Shown piece by piece: positions 8,514-18,081 of a DNA stretch of 64,000 nucleotides; position 1 is the first letter of the stretch; every line of letters begins with the position of its first letter. The translations under genes and the position numbers were made by a program. This DNA comes from Rhodobacterales bacterium HKCCE3408 (lineage in GTDB: Bacteria > Pseudomonadota > Alphaproteobacteria > Rhodobacterales > Rhodobacteraceae). The stretch is taken from positions 141,120 through 205,119 of the forward strand of contig WVSN01000007.1 of NCBI GenBank assembly GCA_015689705.1, read 5' to 3'. The notes under the pieces are model-generated. The model made no database searches and was not told where the DNA came from. It worked only from the letters and a program-made list of their open reading frames with translations.

Positions 8514-9473
8514 TCAGGCGGCCAGACCGCGCGCGCCCATGTCGAGGAATTTCTTTCGGCGTCCGGCCACAAGCTCGGCCGGGCTCTTGCCCTCAAGCTC
8601 TTTCAGGAGCGAGACGATGGCGGCGCCGACGGCCTTGATCGTCCCGGCCGCGTCACGTTGCGCGCCGCCGAGCGGTTCCTTCACGATGTGATCCGCAACG
8701 CCGAGCTTGTAGAGATCCTGCGCGGTCAGGCGCAGCGCCTCGGCGGCCTCGCGCATCTTCTCCGCGTCCTTCCAGAGGATGGAGGCGCAGCCCTCGGGCG
8801 AGATCACCGAGTAGATCGAGTGCTCCAGCATCGCCAGCCTGTCGGCCGTAGCAAAGGCGACGGCGCCGCCCGATCCGCCCTCTCCGATGATGACGGAGAC
8901 GAGCGGGACACCGATCTGAAGGCATTTCTCGGTCGAGCGCGCGATGGCTTCGGACTGGCCGCGTTCCTCGGCGCCCTTCCCGGGATACGCGCCCGGCGTG
9001 TCGACAAGCGTCACAACCGGCAGGCGGAAGCGGTCGGCGAGATCCATCAGGCGCACCGCCTTGCGGTAGCCCTCGGGCCGGGCCATGCCGAAATTGCGTT
9101 CGATCCGGGTCTTGGTGTCGTGGCCCTTCTCGTGCCCGATCACCACCACCGGCTTGTCCTCGAGCCGCGCGAGTCCGCCCATCACGGCCTGGTCGTCGGC
9201 GAAATTGCGGTCGCCGGCCAGCGGCGTGAACTCGGTGAACAGCGCCTCGATATAGTCGCGGCAATGCGGCCGGTCGGGATGCCGCGCGACCTGGCATTTC
9301 CGCCAAGGGCTGAGGTTCTTGTAGAGATCGCGCAGCATGTCCTGCGCCTTGCGGTCGAGCGCCCGCGCCTCGTCCTCGACATTCATTTCCGCGTTGCCGC
9401 GCGCCATGGCGCGCAGCTCTTCCGCCTTGCCTTCGATCTCGGCCAGCGGTTTCTCGAAGTCGAGGTAGTTCAT
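8514..9473 (-). CDS. accA: Acetyl-CoA carboxylase carboxyltransferase, alpha subunit
   Basis: With AccD it moves CO2 from carboxybiotin to acetyl-CoA, giving malonyl-CoA for fatty-acid synthesis. 319 aa, the usual length. I chose the ATG at 9473 because the family starts [16 protein letters not shown]; an upstream in-frame extension is not conserved. Visible motifs are DTPGAYPG and the acyl-CoA-binding glycine loop [13 protein letters not shown] followed by [15 protein letters not shown]. It is monocistronic and divergent from the AraC-GyrI gene. Confidence 0.96.
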   Translation of the reverse strand: MNYLDFEKPLAEIEGKAEELRAMARGNAEMNVEDEARALDRKAQDMLRDLYKNLSPWRKCQVARHPDRPHCRDYIEALFTEFTPLAGDRNFADDQAVMGGLARLEDKPVVVIGHEKGHDTKTRIERNFGMARPEGYRKAVRLMDLADRFRLPVVTLVDTPGAYPGKGAEERGQSEAIARSTEKCLQIGVPLVSVIIGEGGSGGAVAFATADRLAMLEHSIYSVISPEGCASILWKDAEKMREAAEALRLTAQDLYKLGVADHIVKEPLGGAQRDAAGTIKAVGAAIVSLLKELEGKSPAELVAGRRKKFLDMGARGLAA

Positions 9474-9592
9474 GCCACGCGCCCTGTGATGCTTCGGCCC
9501 GATATAGGACGGCGGGACGGGCGCTTGCAACTCGGCAAGATTTGCGAAGACCGGGTCTGGCATCCATGGGGCGACCGAAACGGGAGGGCCGG

Positions 9593-10432
9593 ATGGCGGG
9601 CGACTACGAAAGACGGATGCTGCGGGTGGTGGAACATATCCACGCCCACCCGGCAGGCGATCTGTCGCTCGACGCGCTGGCCGAGGTCGCGGCGATGTCG
9701 CGCTTCCACTGGCACCGCGTCTTCACCGCGATGACGGGCGAGACCTGCGCGCAGGCCGTGCGCCGGGTGCGGCTCCACAAGGCCGCCGCGGCGCTGGTCC
9801 GGACCGACAGGCCCATCGCCGAGATCGCGGCCGAGGTGGGCTACCCCAACCTCGCCAGCTTCTCCCGGGCGTTCGAGCGGGCTTATGGCCTGCCGCCGGG
9901 CGCATTCCGGTCGCGCGGTGACTTTCCACCGCTCCTCAACCACGCCAGAACAGGAGACTACCCGATGTTCCCCATCGAGATCGCAACCCAACCCGCGCGC
10001 CGGCTGGCCGCGATGCCCCATCGCGGCGCGTATATCGAGATCGGCAAGACCTTCGAGAGCGTCGGCGCCATCGCCGCGGCGCGCAATCTCTGGCCGCATG
10101 TGCGCGGCATGATCGGGGTCTACTACGACGACCCCGACGCGAAGCCGGAGGCCGAGCTGCGCAGTGCGGCCGGGCTCGCCGTGACCTACACCGCGCCCAT
10201 CGCCGAGCCTTTACAAGAGATACGCCTGCCTGAGGGCCGCTATGCCGTGATGCACTACAAGGGCCCCTATCCGGGCCTCGCCGCGGCGTACAAGCACCTA
10301 TACGGCGTCTGGCTGCCCGAGAGCGGCGAGGAGGCCGGAGACCATCCGCCCATCGAGGTCTACCTCAACGCGCCGCAGGACACGGCCCCCGAGGACCTGC
10401 TGACGGATGTCTGCGTGCCGCTGAAGGACTAG
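9593..10432 (+). CDS. AraC-family regulator with GyrI-like effector domain
   Basis: 279 aa, ATG 9593 with GGGAGG six bases before it. Residues about 5-105 form a double helix-turn-helix of the AraC/XylS type ([19 protein letters not shown], then [20 protein letters not shown]). Residues about 125-279 resemble the GyrI/Rob C-terminal ligand-binding fold, ending in the acidic strand region typical of SbmC-like proteins. The DNA-binding domain comes first, as in Rob. Such proteins respond to small hydrophobic or cationic ligands; the target genes are unknown. It is divergent from accA and its stop codon overlaps that of mcl1 in CTAG. Confidence 0.9.
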   Translation: MAGDYERRMLRVVEHIHAHPAGDLSLDALAEVAAMSRFHWHRVFTAMTGETCAQAVRRVRLHKAAAALVRTDRPIAEIAAEVGYPNLASFSRAFERAYGLPPGAFRSRGDFPPLLNHARTGDYPMFPIEIATQPARRLAAMPHRGAYIEIGKTFESVGAIAAARNLWPHVRGMIGVYYDDPDAKPEAELRSAAGLAVTYTAPIAEPLQEIRLPEGRYAVMHYKGPYPGLAAAYKHLYGVWLPESGEEAGDHPPIEVYLNAPQDTAPEDLLTDVCVPLKD

Positions 10433-11385
10433 CCCGCGATAAGTTCGGCCTGCTTCACGATCACCTCGGCCTGCTTGATCGACGCGATATCCACCAGCCG
10501 GCCCTTGTAGGTCGTCGCCCCGGCGCCCGCCTTCTTCGCCGCCTCCATGGCGGCGAGGATTTCGCGCGCCTCGGCGACGGCTTCTTCTGACGGCGTGAAG
10601 ACCTCGTTCGCCAGCGCCACCTGCTTGGGGTGGATCGCCCACTTGCCCACCATGCCGAGCGTCGCCGACCGGCGCGCCTGCGCGCGGAAGCCTTCGTCGT
10701 CGGAGAAGTCGCCGAACGGACCGTCGACCGGCAGGACGCCGTGGGTGCGGCAGGCCGCGACAATGGCGGCCTGCGCCCAGTGCCACGGATCGGAATAGTG
10801 CCGGGCGCCGTCATGCAGCATGTAGTATTGCTCCTGCGTGCCGCCGATGCCCGTCGTCTGCATGCCCATGGAGGCCGCGAAATCGGCCGCGCCGAGCGAC
10901 ATCGCCTGGAGCCGTGGCGAGGCGGCCGCGATCTCCTCGACATGGCTGATGCCGGCCGCGCTTTCGATGATGACCTCGAAGCCGATCTTCTTGGTGCGCC
11001 CCATCGCCGCCTCGACCGAGGTCACGAGCGCGTCCACCGCGTAGATGTCGCTCGCGGTCCCCACTTTCGGGATCATGATGAGATCGAGCCGCTCGGACGC
11101 CTGTTCCAGCAGGTCGACCACGTCGCGATACCAGTACGGGCTGTCGAGCGAGTTGATCCGGACGCTCAGCGTCTTGCGGCCCCAGTCGACCGCGCCGATC
11201 GCCTCGATCGTATTCGCCCGGGCCTGCGCCTTGTCGTCGGGCGCGACGCTGTCCTCGAGGTCGATGTTGATCACGTCCGCCGCCGAAGCCGCCATCTTCT
11301 CGAACAGCTTCGGGTTCGAACCCGGCCCGAAGAGCTGGCACCGGTTCGGGCGGGCGGGTGGAGCGGGCTGAAGGCGGAAGCTCAT
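10429..11385 (-). CDS. mcl1: L-malyl-CoA/beta-methylmalyl-CoA lyase
   Basis: HpcH/HpaI-citrate lyase family enzyme of 318 aa, the exact size of the Rhodobacter Mcl1. In the ethylmalonyl-CoA pathway it cleaves beta-methylmalyl-CoA to glyoxylate and propionyl-CoA and joins glyoxylate with acetyl-CoA to malyl-CoA. Motifs seen are RCQLFGPGSNPKLFEKM, INIDLEDSV (metal and phosphate site), GFEVIIESAAGI with the metal-binding Glu, SLGAADFAASMG and KWAIHPKQV. ATG 11385 is the family start. It lies downstream of the PatB-like gene but is separated by a stem-loop, so it probably has its own promoter. Confidence is high because mcd occurs elsewhere in the window. Confidence 0.9.
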   Translation of the reverse strand: MSFRLQPAPPARPNRCQLFGPGSNPKLFEKMAASAADVINIDLEDSVAPDDKAQARANTIEAIGAVDWGRKTLSVRINSLDSPYWYRDVVDLLEQASERLDLIMIPKVGTASDIYAVDALVTSVEAAMGRTKKIGFEVIIESAAGISHVEEIAAASPRLQAMSLGAADFAASMGMQTTGIGGTQEQYYMLHDGARHYSDPWHWAQAAIVAACRTHGVLPVDGPFGDFSDDEGFRAQARRSATLGMVGKWAIHPKQVALANEVFTPSEEAVAEAREILAAMEAAKKAGAGATTYKGRLVDIASIKQAEVIVKQAELIAG

Positions 11386-11447
11386 GGGCGAATTCTCGTG
11401 AAAGGATATTTCGTCAGGGTTCGGCCGAGGGATAGAATGATGCGTGG

Positions 11448-11470
11448 CGCGGCGCAAGTGCTGCGCCGCG
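11448..11470 (-). terminator. Stem-loop between the patB-like gene and mcl1
   Basis: Perfect 9-bp stem CGCGGCGCA / TGCGCCGCG with loop AGTGC, 49 bases past the upstream gene's stop. No U-run follows on the minus strand, so it may instead be a processing or attenuation site. Confidence 0.45.
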
Positions 11471-11518
11471 GCATTGGCCGGCGAGCCCGGATATCAGGAC
11501 TGTAGACCCGGCGCGGCC

Positions 11519-12694
11519 TTATTGCAGGTCGGCGAAGGCCCGTTGCATCCGCGCCACCGCATCCTCAACGAGGTGCCGGGGCATGGCGAGGTTGAAGCGC
11601 GCGAAGGTTTCCCCGCCCGTGCCGAACCCGGGACCGGGGCTGGCCGCGATCTTTGCATCGTCGCGGAGCCGGGCGGTGAATTCCTCGTGGTCCATGCCGG
11701 TGCCGGAGAAGTCCACCCAGGCGAGGAACGTCGACTCGAGCGGCATCGACCAGAGACCTGGGATGGCGTCGATGGCGGCGTCGAAGATGCGGCGGTTCTC
11801 GGTCAGGTAGGCGATCTGATCCTTGAGCCAGGCCTCGCCCTCGGGCGAGAAGGCGGCCTTCGTCGCGACGATGCCGGGAGCGGCCTGCTTGTATTCCGTC
11901 ATGGCCAGCCGCCGTTGCAGCGCGGCGCGGAGCTTGTCGTCGGGCACGATCGCCTGACCGCAACGGAGTGCGGGCAGGTTGAAGGCCTTGGACGCGGCGC
12001 TCAGCGTGATCGTCCGGTTGCGGTGTTCCGGTGCGGCGACGTCCATCGGGACGTGCGTCGGCCCGCCGGGATAAACGATGTCGGCATGGACCTCGTCCGA
12101 GATCAGGATCAGGTCGTGGCGTGCGGCGAACTCTGCGATCTGCCGGCTTTCCTCGACGCTCCAGACCCGGCCAGACGGGTTCTGCGGTGCGCAATGGATC
12201 AGGACCTTCACGCCCGGGTCGATTGCCGCTTCGGCGCGGTCCCAGTCGAGCTGGTAGCGGCCATCGATAAGGGCCAGCGGCAGCTCGACCGGCCGGCGCT
12301 CGCAGCGCAGGGTCTTGTTGCGAAACTCGTGGTAGACCGGGGTGAAATAGGCGACGCCCGCACCGATCTCGGTGAAGGTATCGAACACCATCGCGATGGC
12401 GTGGCCGAGACCCTGGGTGGTCACGATCCAGTCTGGTTGGATGGTCCAGCCGTGACGGTGGCCCTGCCACCAGGTGATGGCGGCGTGATACCCGGCCTCG
12501 TCGGCCCCGTACCGGTAGCCACCCAGATCGACATAGGCATGGAGCGCCTCCTGCACGGCGGGTGCGGAGGGGTAGTCGCTGTCGGCGACCCACATGCCAA
12601 GTCCCTCGTTCGGATCGATGCCGAACATCGCCTCCATCGCCGAATACTTTGAGCAATGGGTTTCAAGCCTGCCGATGTCGCGATCGAAGCTCAT
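11519..12694 (-). CDS. PatB/MalY-type PLP-dependent aminotransferase or cystathionine beta-lyase
   Basis: 391 aa fold-type I PLP enzyme. SDEVHAD at 199-205 gives the Asp that pairs with the pyridine nitrogen, and Lys236 in SAASKAFNLPALRCG is the Schiff-base lysine; WVADSDYP near residue 35 is typical of the MalY/PatB group. These enzymes usually cleave the C-S bond of cystathionine or other cysteine conjugates. ATG 12694 has GGAAAGGA in front. Divergent from def. A role in methionine synthesis or in release of thiols from conjugates is likely, but true aminotransferase activity cannot be excluded. Confidence 0.85.
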   Translation of the reverse strand: MSFDRDIGRLETHCSKYSAMEAMFGIDPNEGLGMWVADSDYPSAPAVQEALHAYVDLGGYRYGADEAGYHAAITWWQGHRHGWTIQPDWIVTTQGLGHAIAMVFDTFTEIGAGVAYFTPVYHEFRNKTLRCERRPVELPLALIDGRYQLDWDRAEAAIDPGVKVLIHCAPQNPSGRVWSVEESRQIAEFAARHDLILISDEVHADIVYPGGPTHVPMDVAAPEHRNRTITLSAASKAFNLPALRCGQAIVPDDKLRAALQRRLAMTEYKQAAPGIVATKAAFSPEGEAWLKDQIAYLTENRRIFDAAIDAIPGLWSMPLESTFLAWVDFSGTGMDHEEFTARLRDDAKIAASPGPGFGTGGETFARFNLAMPRHLVEDAVARMQRAFADLQ

Positions 12695-12789
12695 GGTCGT
12701 CCTTTCCGGGATTGCGGCGCAACCTAGCGGTCGGCGCGGCGGGCGCAAGTGGCTGTCGGCATCCGTTGCGCGGAGGCATGTGATCGCCT

Positions 12790-13326
12790 ATGTCACCGGC
12801 CATGAAATTGCCCATCCTCATCCATCCCGATCCGCGGTTGAAGGCCGTGGCGTCGCCTGTCGCCGATATCGACGACGGGTTGCGCCGGCTGGCCGACGAC
12901 ATGCTGGAGACGATGTATGCCGCGCCGGGTATCGGTCTGGCCGCGCCACAGATCGGCATCGGTCAACGGCTGATCGTGCTCGACTGCGTGAAGGAGGAGG
13001 GTGCCGCGCCGCGTCCGATCGCGATGTTCAACCCGGAGGTCGTGGCGACGTCCGACGAGCGGTCGGTCTACGAGGAAGGCTGCCTGTCGATCCCCGACAT
13101 CTACGCCGAGGTGGAACGTCCGGCCGAGGCGACGGTCCGCTGGATCGACCGGGACGGTAATGCTCGCGAGGAGACCTTCGACGGCATCTGGGCGACCTGC
13201 GTGCAGCACGAGATCGACCATCTCGATGGCAAGCTCTTCATCGACTATCTCGGGCCGATGAAGCGGCAGATGATCACCCGCAAGATGGTGAAGCTGAAGA
13301 AGGAACGGGCGCGCGAGGCCGGCTGA
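12790..13326 (+). CDS. def: Peptide deformylase
   Basis: Metalloenzyme that removes the N-formyl group from new proteins. 178 aa. All three family motifs are present: GIGLAAPQ at 47-54, EGCLS at 96-100 (Cys ligand) and HEIDH at 140-144 (two His ligands and the catalytic Glu). ATG 12790 follows GGAGG with a long spacer; the ATG at 12802 is an alternative. The gene leads an operon with fmt, the enzyme that adds the formyl group to initiator tRNA. Confidence 0.96.
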   Translation: MSPAMKLPILIHPDPRLKAVASPVADIDDGLRRLADDMLETMYAAPGIGLAAPQIGIGQRLIVLDCVKEEGAAPRPIAMFNPEVVATSDERSVYEEGCLSIPDIYAEVERPAEATVRWIDRDGNAREETFDGIWATCVQHEIDHLDGKLFIDYLGPMKRQMITRKMVKLKKERAREAG

Positions 13327-13374
13327 GGCCTGAACGGCGACCGGACGGCGCCCTCGGGCAGACAGGACAGGGCG

Positions 13375-14295
13375 ATGCGGCTCATCTTCATGGGAACTCC
13401 GGACTTTTCGGTGCCGGCGCTCGAGGCGCTGGTCGAGGCCGGCCACGAGATCGCGGCGGTCTACACGCAGCCCCCGCGCCCGGCCGGCCGGGGCAAGAAG
13501 GACCGCCCGTCGCCGGTACAGGAGCGGGCCGAGGCGCTGGGCCTCGAGGTGCGGAGCCCGGCATCGCTCAGGGGCGAAGACGCTCAGGCGGCCTTCGCTG
13601 CGCTTGAAGCTGACGCGGCGGTCGTCGTGGCATATGGCCTGATCCTGCCGCGGGCCGTTCTGGATGCGCCTGCGCGGGGCTGCTTCAACATCCACGCCTC
13701 GCTTCTGCCGCGCTGGCGCGGGGCTGCGCCAATCCAGCGGGCGATCATGGCGGGCGACGCAGAGACAGGCGTCTGCATCATGGGGATGGAGGCGGGGCTC
13801 GATACCGGGCCGGTCTTTCTGAAAAAGCGCCTCCCGATCGGCCCTGAGGAGACGGCGGGCGAACTGCACGACAGGCTGTCGGCGCTCGGGGCCGAGGCGA
13901 TCGTCGAGGCGCTCGACACGCTCGACGATCTGAGACCGGTGCCGCAGCCCGAGGAGGGCGTGACCTACGCCGCGAAGATCGACAAGGCCGAAGCGGCGGT
14001 CGACTGGTCGCGACCGTCCGACGAGATCGCGCGGCAGGTGAACGGGCTCTCTCCGTTTCCCGGGGCCTGGACAGTCCATGACGGCAAGCGATTGAAACTG
14101 ATGCGTGCGCGTTCGGCAAAGGGCGACGGATCGCCGGGCGAGGTCCTCTCGACCGGTTCGGCCTTGACGGTGGCCGCGGGGCAGGGTGCGGTGGACATCA
14201 CCGAGGTGCAGGCCGAGGGGCGGGGGCGGCAGGACGCCGCCGCCTTCCTCAACGGGGCGCGGATCGCCCCCGGCACGATGCTGGGAGAGGGCTGA
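13375..14295 (+). CDS. fmt: Methionyl-tRNA formyltransferase
   Basis: Formylates Met-tRNA(fMet) with 10-formyl-tetrahydrofolate. 306 aa, normal size, beginning [19 protein letters not shown]. The catalytic core [12 protein letters not shown] is at residues 105-116, with [16 protein letters not shown] after it, and a C-terminal tRNA-binding domain is present. It is 48 bases after def, and its stop overlaps the next ATG (TGATG). Confidence 0.96.
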   Translation: MRLIFMGTPDFSVPALEALVEAGHEIAAVYTQPPRPAGRGKKDRPSPVQERAEALGLEVRSPASLRGEDAQAAFAALEADAAVVVAYGLILPRAVLDAPARGCFNIHASLLPRWRGAAPIQRAIMAGDAETGVCIMGMEAGLDTGPVFLKKRLPIGPEETAGELHDRLSALGAEAIVEALDTLDDLRPVPQPEEGVTYAAKIDKAEAAVDWSRPSDEIARQVNGLSPFPGAWTVHDGKRLKLMRARSAKGDGSPGEVLSTGSALTVAAGQGAVDITEVQAEGRGRQDAAAFLNGARIAPGTMLGEG

Positions 14296-14555
14296 TGGGG
14301 TTCTTCGCGTTTTTCGGCTCGCTGATGATCGGCGGCGTGGTCGGCTGGGCTTTCGAGCGTTGGGGGATCACGCATAACGGGGTGGTGCCATCGGTGCTCA
14401 TCGCGCTTGGCGCCGTCATCGTGGTGTTCATGGCGCGCGTGATGTTCCACCTCAGCTTCGGATCGCCGGGGCTCGACGCGATCATCGGCGCGGCGGCGGC
14501 CCTGGTGCTGATCCCGACCGAATGGGCGCAGCGGCGCCGGAACCGCCGGAGATGA
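14295..14555 (+). CDS. Small three-helix membrane protein
   Basis: 86 aa, almost entirely three hydrophobic segments (residues about 4-20, 32-52 and 58-78) with a basic tail RRRNRRR. The organisation is like GlsB/YeaQ/YmgE small membrane proteins, but the glycine pattern is weak and I cannot assign a family with confidence. Translation is coupled to fmt by TGATG at the start and to the next gene by ATGA at the end, so it is very likely real. Confidence 0.7.
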   Translation: MGFFAFFGSLMIGGVVGWAFERWGITHNGVVPSVLIALGAVIVVFMARVMFHLSFGSPGLDAIIGAAAALVLIPTEWAQRRRNRRR

Positions 14556-15118
14556 GCGCCGCCGACTGGTCCTGCCGCTGTGGCAAGCTTCGCCTGCGGG
14601 TCGAGATCAAAGGTGGCAAGCGCGGGATCTGCTACTGTCGCGACTGCCAGGCGTTTGCGCGGCACGTCTCGGGCGGCGTGACGCTGAATGCGGCGGGCGG
14701 AACGGACCTGTATCCGACCCTGCCGGAGCGCATCGAAATCGTTGCAGGCGCGGAACACCTCGCGCTCTTGCGGCTCAGTCCGAAGGGCATGTTCCGCTGG
14801 TATGCCGGCTGTTGCGGAACGCCGCTGGCCAACGGGCTTCCGGATGCCGGGTTCCCGTTCGCCAGCCTCCACGTCGCGGGGTTCGCCGATACGTCCCGGC
14901 TGCCTCCGGTGACGGCGCATCTGAATGTCGGTGGCGCGACGGGTCCGGTCGCGGAGAAGCCGAGCGCGGCCTATGTCTGGGCCTTCCCGATCCTGACGAA
15001 CGCGATCTGGGCCCGACTGCGTGGCCGGCATCGCCGGACGCCATTCTTCCGCAACGGCCAGCCGGTCGCGGAGCCCTATGTCCTGACGCTCGAGGAGCGC
15101 CGCGCCGCGACACCGTGA
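14552..15118 (+). CDS. DUF6151 / GFA-like zinc protein
   Basis: 188 aa. The N-terminal CRCGK and CYCRDCQ, followed later by CCGTPLAN, give the cysteine pattern of the glutathione-dependent formaldehyde-activating (GFA) zinc fold, which DUF6151 resembles. ATG 14552 overlaps the previous stop (ATGA). The C-terminal half contains a conserved-looking AYVWAFPILTNAIWARL segment. Substrate and function are unknown; a simple thiol or metal role is an inference. Confidence 0.75.
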   Translation: MSAADWSCRCGKLRLRVEIKGGKRGICYCRDCQAFARHVSGGVTLNAAGGTDLYPTLPERIEIVAGAEHLALLRLSPKGMFRWYAGCCGTPLANGLPDAGFPFASLHVAGFADTSRLPPVTAHLNVGGATGPVAEKPSAAYVWAFPILTNAIWARLRGRHRRTPFFRNGQPVAEPYVLTLEERRAATP

Positions 15119-15122
15119 CCGA

Positions 15123-15746
15123 TCAGGCCCGCGGCGGCCGAGAGCGATAGACCGGAAGCCGCCAGCCGAAGGCGAGCGACCCGGCGCGGAGCGCGAAGGT
15201 CACGATGACACAGGCCACCGGCGCGGCGAGCGGGCTGTCGATTATCGTCGCGGCGGTGACCGCAGCGCCCGCGCCAGCAAGCGCTGCCGTTGCATAAAGT
15301 TCTCCCTGCTTCAGGATCAACGGCACTTCGTTGGCCACGACATCGCGGGCAAGGCCGCCGAGCGTTCCGGTCAGGACACCCATCACGAGGACGATCGTGA
15401 CGGACTGATCGGTTTCGCGTGCGACGGCGACGCCGGCCGCGACCGCGATGGCGAGTGCGGCCGCATCGAGCCAGATCAGAAGCTTCAGCCGACTCTCGAA
15501 CAGGTGCGCAGTGAAGAAGACGAGGACCGCGACCGCGGCGGCGAGGCCGAGATGCGTCGGGTCGGCGATCCAGAAGACCGGGTTCCGGTCGAGCAGCAGA
15601 TCGCGCACCGTGCCACCGCCGACCGCCGTCAGCCCCGCCAGGAAGAAAAAGCCCACGATGTCGAGCTGTGCGCGCGACGCCGCGAGCGCACCGGTCGCGG
15701 CGAAGACGACGACGGCGGCATAGTCGAGGACGAGGGCAGGCGTCAT
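15123..15746 (-). CDS. Trimeric intracellular cation (TRIC) channel-family protein, UPF0126
   Basis: 207 aa integral membrane protein with about seven hydrophobic segments and an internal duplication. Each half has the family loop: [10 protein letters not shown] near residue 43 and [13 protein letters not shown] near residue 130. Bacterial TRIC homologues conduct potassium and other monovalent ions. The start ATG overlaps the rnhA stop (ATGA), so it is translated after rnhA. Confidence 0.9.
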   Translation of the reverse strand: MTPALVLDYAAVVVFAATGALAASRAQLDIVGFFFLAGLTAVGGGTVRDLLLDRNPVFWIADPTHLGLAAAVAVLVFFTAHLFESRLKLLIWLDAAALAIAVAAGVAVARETDQSVTIVLVMGVLTGTLGGLARDVVANEVPLILKQGELYATAALAGAGAAVTAATIIDSPLAAPVACVIVTFALRAGSLAFGWRLPVYRSRPPRA

Positions 15747-16192
15747 TTGAACGGCTTCATGCCGGCCCGGGCGAGTTCGTCAGCGCGCTCGTTCTCCGGG
15801 TGGCCGGCATGGCCCTTGACCCACTCCCAGGTCACGTCGTGGCGCGCAGCGGCCTCGTCGAGGCGGCGCCAGAGGTCCTCGTTTTTCACCGGCTTTCTGG
15901 TTTGAGTCCGCCAGCCGTTCCGCTTCCAGGAATGCAGCCAGCCGGTGATCCCGCCTTTTACATAGGCGCTGTCGGTAATGACGGTGATGGTCGACGGCCG
16001 CTCCAGCGCCTCCAGTGCGGCGATGGCGGCCAGAAGTTCCATCCGGTTGTTCGTCGTGTCAGCCTCGCCGCCCTTGAGCTCGCGCTCCTTCAGGACGGTC
16101 TCGCCCTCGCGCGCGATCAGCAGCGCGCCCCATCCGCCCGGGCCGGGATTTCCGGAGCAGGCGCCGTCGGTATAGGCAAAGAGTTCGGCCAT
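15743..16192 (-). CDS. rnhA: Ribonuclease HI
   Basis: Degrades RNA in RNA-DNA hybrids. 149 aa starting [20 protein letters not shown], with the first catalytic Asp in [11 protein letters not shown], Glu in [10 protein letters not shown], Asp in ITDSAYV and the last Asp region in [11 protein letters not shown]. The ATG at 16192 is the family start; 12 more codons upstream are open but not conserved. Followed directly by the TRIC-channel gene. Confidence 0.96.
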   Translation of the reverse strand: MAELFAYTDGACSGNPGPGGWGALLIAREGETVLKERELKGGEADTTNNRMELLAAIAALEALERPSTITVITDSAYVKGGITGWLHSWKRNGWRTQTRKPVKNEDLWRRLDEAAARHDVTWEWVKGHAGHPENERADELARAGMKPFK

Positions 16193-16235
16193 GCGGCGCG
16201 GTATGGACCGGGGCCGCGCGGCCGGCAAGAGGGGC

Positions 16236-16670
16236 TCAGGCTGTCGCGCCGAGGCCGAGGCAGACTAGAACCACCGTGGTCAGGAGCAGCCGAAGCCGCA
16301 TCCACCATCCGGGCGCGAGGCCCATGCGGACGGCCCAGAGATCGACGGCCAGAAGCGCCGCAAAGCCGAACGCGAGACCGAGAAGCCCGGCCTGCGGCTC
16401 GGCGGCCAGAAGCGCCAGCGCGTAGATCGCGGGCAGGACCGACAGGAGATATCCGGCATCGGCGGGTCTTCCTTCTGCCTTTGCGGCGAAGCCCCAGATC
16501 ACGCCTGACATGAACGACAGGATGATCGTGCCGTAGCCGCGCAGGATCGCCGTTCCGGTCCAGGCAGGGTCGAGCGGCGAGGCCAGACCGCGCGCGGTGG
16601 CGGAGCCCCAGAGAAATGGGATCAGGCCGGCGAGGCCGAGAAGGAGAGCCGTTCGGGGGATCTGCGCCAT
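16236..16670 (-). CDS. DUF3429 membrane protein
   Basis: 144 aa with five hydrophobic segments. The pattern [19 protein letters not shown] in the second helix region is typical of DUF3429. It precedes rnhA on the same strand with 43 bases between. Function is unknown. Confidence 0.8.
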   Translation of the reverse strand: MAQIPRTALLLGLAGLIPFLWGSATARGLASPLDPAWTGTAILRGYGTIILSFMSGVIWGFAAKAEGRPADAGYLLSVLPAIYALALLAAEPQAGLLGLAFGFAALLAVDLWAVRMGLAPGWWMRLRLLLTTVVLVCLGLGATA

Positions 16671-16706
16671 GCGCGGGAGCTAGCGGCCCCCGCGCCGGCG
16701 GCAAGA

Positions 16707-17318
16707 TCAGGCGCGTTCGGCAGCAAGTTTCAGGCCGAGCAGCGCGAAAGAGGCCGCGAAGGCGCGGCGGAGCCAGGCCATTGCGCGTTCCGACGCGAGA
16801 ACCCGGGCGCGCATGGTCCCGGCCAGCAGCGCGTAGACCATGAAGACGACTAAAGTCATCGCCACGAAGCCGAGGCCGAGCGTCACGAGAAGCCGCGTCG
16901 CGTGCGGCGAGCCTGCCGGCACGAATTGCGGCAGGAAGGCGAGGAAGAAGAGCGGGAGCTTTGGGTTCAGGATGTTGAGCAGCACGCCGCGGATCGCGAT
17001 CCGATGGGCCGGTTCGGGAGTGCTCTCCTCGACGGTGAGAGCGCCCTGCGTGCCCTTGAGCGTGCCCCAGGCCATCCAGAGAAGATAGGCGACGCCGGCC
17101 CATTTCAGCGCCTGGAAGAGGATTGCCGAGGTGTGCAGAATCGCCGCCAGGCCCAACAGGGCGAAGGCGAGGTGAACAGCCGTGGCCGCTGTGCAGCCGA
17201 TGACGGCCGGGATGCCGGCGCGCAGGCCGCCGCCGAGCGTCGTCGACAGCGTGTAGACGACACCGATGCCCGGCATCAGGCAGACGATGAACGCGGTGAG
17301 GAGAAATTCGGGGGACAT
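16707..17318 (-). CDS. LysE/RhtB-family exporter
   Basis: 203 aa with six predicted helices. The N-terminal LMPGIGVVYTLSTTLGGG and the central RGVLLNILNPKLPLFFLAFLPQFV are the two hallmark regions of RhtB-type amino-acid exporters. It probably exports an amino acid or a homoserine-lactone-like compound; the substrate cannot be read from sequence. It runs with the DUF3429 gene. Confidence 0.9.
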   Translation of the reverse strand: MSPEFLLTAFIVCLMPGIGVVYTLSTTLGGGLRAGIPAVIGCTAATAVHLAFALLGLAAILHTSAILFQALKWAGVAYLLWMAWGTLKGTQGALTVEESTPEPAHRIAIRGVLLNILNPKLPLFFLAFLPQFVPAGSPHATRLLVTLGLGFVAMTLVVFMVYALLAGTMRARVLASERAMAWLRRAFAASFALLGLKLAAERA

Positions 17319-17376
17319 GGGCGGCTACTCCGGCTTGGGGTTGCCGCCTCAGCCTTCGGGGCCCGGGTCGGCGCTG

Positions 17377-18021
17377 TCAACCGCCGGTGCGGTGGGCGAC
17401 GATGGCGAACCAGGGTTCCGACTGGTCCGCAAGCCCGGTGCCTTCCCCGGTCAGTTGCGCACCGGGCGCGAAGCCGGCATCGCGGAGCCAGCCGTCGACC
17501 TCGTCCAGTCCGAAATAGGAATACAGCCGACCAAGACCGTCCCGCCGTTCCCCGTTCCCGGCCTTCAATGCGATGTGGAAAGGTGCGTCGGGCCGCATCG
17601 CCGCCGCGAGATCGTAGAGGTACATCGGCAGAACCGCCCGTGGCATGTGCAGCAGGCTGAAACTGGCCCAGACGCCGTCATAGGGCCCGCGCAGGTCGGC
17701 AAAGTCGCCCTGGCGTGCGTCGAGCCCGTACTCGCTGCGCGCGATCTCGACCATCTGTGCACTGGCGTCGAGCGCATCGACCGCGAACCCGGCCGCCTGC
17801 ATCTGCGCGGCGGCGTCGCCTGGCCCGCAACCCAGATCGAGCACGAAGGCGCCTGGGGCGAGTCGGCCCATGAAATCTTCCAGGGCCGGGGACGGGTCGG
17901 TGCGCGAGAAACGACGGTTGTAGTCTTCGGCACGCGCATCGTAGGCCCGGATCGTATCCTCATCCGGACCGGAATACCGATCGTGCCGGCCAGAAGGTGT
18001 GGTCCGGTCTTGGTCCCCCAT
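17377..18021 (-). CDS. Class I SAM-dependent methyltransferase
   Basis: 214 aa. Motif I VLDLGCGPGDAAAQM and the acidic VDALDASAQMVEIAR bind S-adenosylmethionine; FADLRGPYDGVWASFSLLHM is motif post-II/IV. A Tyr-rich helix YDARAEDYNRR precedes the core as in trans-aconitate or ubiquinone-type methyltransferases. The start is uncertain: ATG 18021 is used here, another in-frame start lies 33 bases upstream. Substrate unknown. Confidence 0.85.
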   Translation of the reverse strand: MGDQDRTTPSGRHDRYSGPDEDTIRAYDARAEDYNRRFSRTDPSPALEDFMGRLAPGAFVLDLGCGPGDAAAQMQAAGFAVDALDASAQMVEIARSEYGLDARQGDFADLRGPYDGVWASFSLLHMPRAVLPMYLYDLAAAMRPDAPFHIALKAGNGERRDGLGRLYSYFGLDEVDGWLRDAGFAPGAQLTGEGTGLADQSEPWFAIVAHRTGG

Positions 18022-18081
18022 GCGCGCGAGTATGCCAGCCGTGCCGGTAGGCACACAACCCGGCAGGAAATTTCCCTTGGG

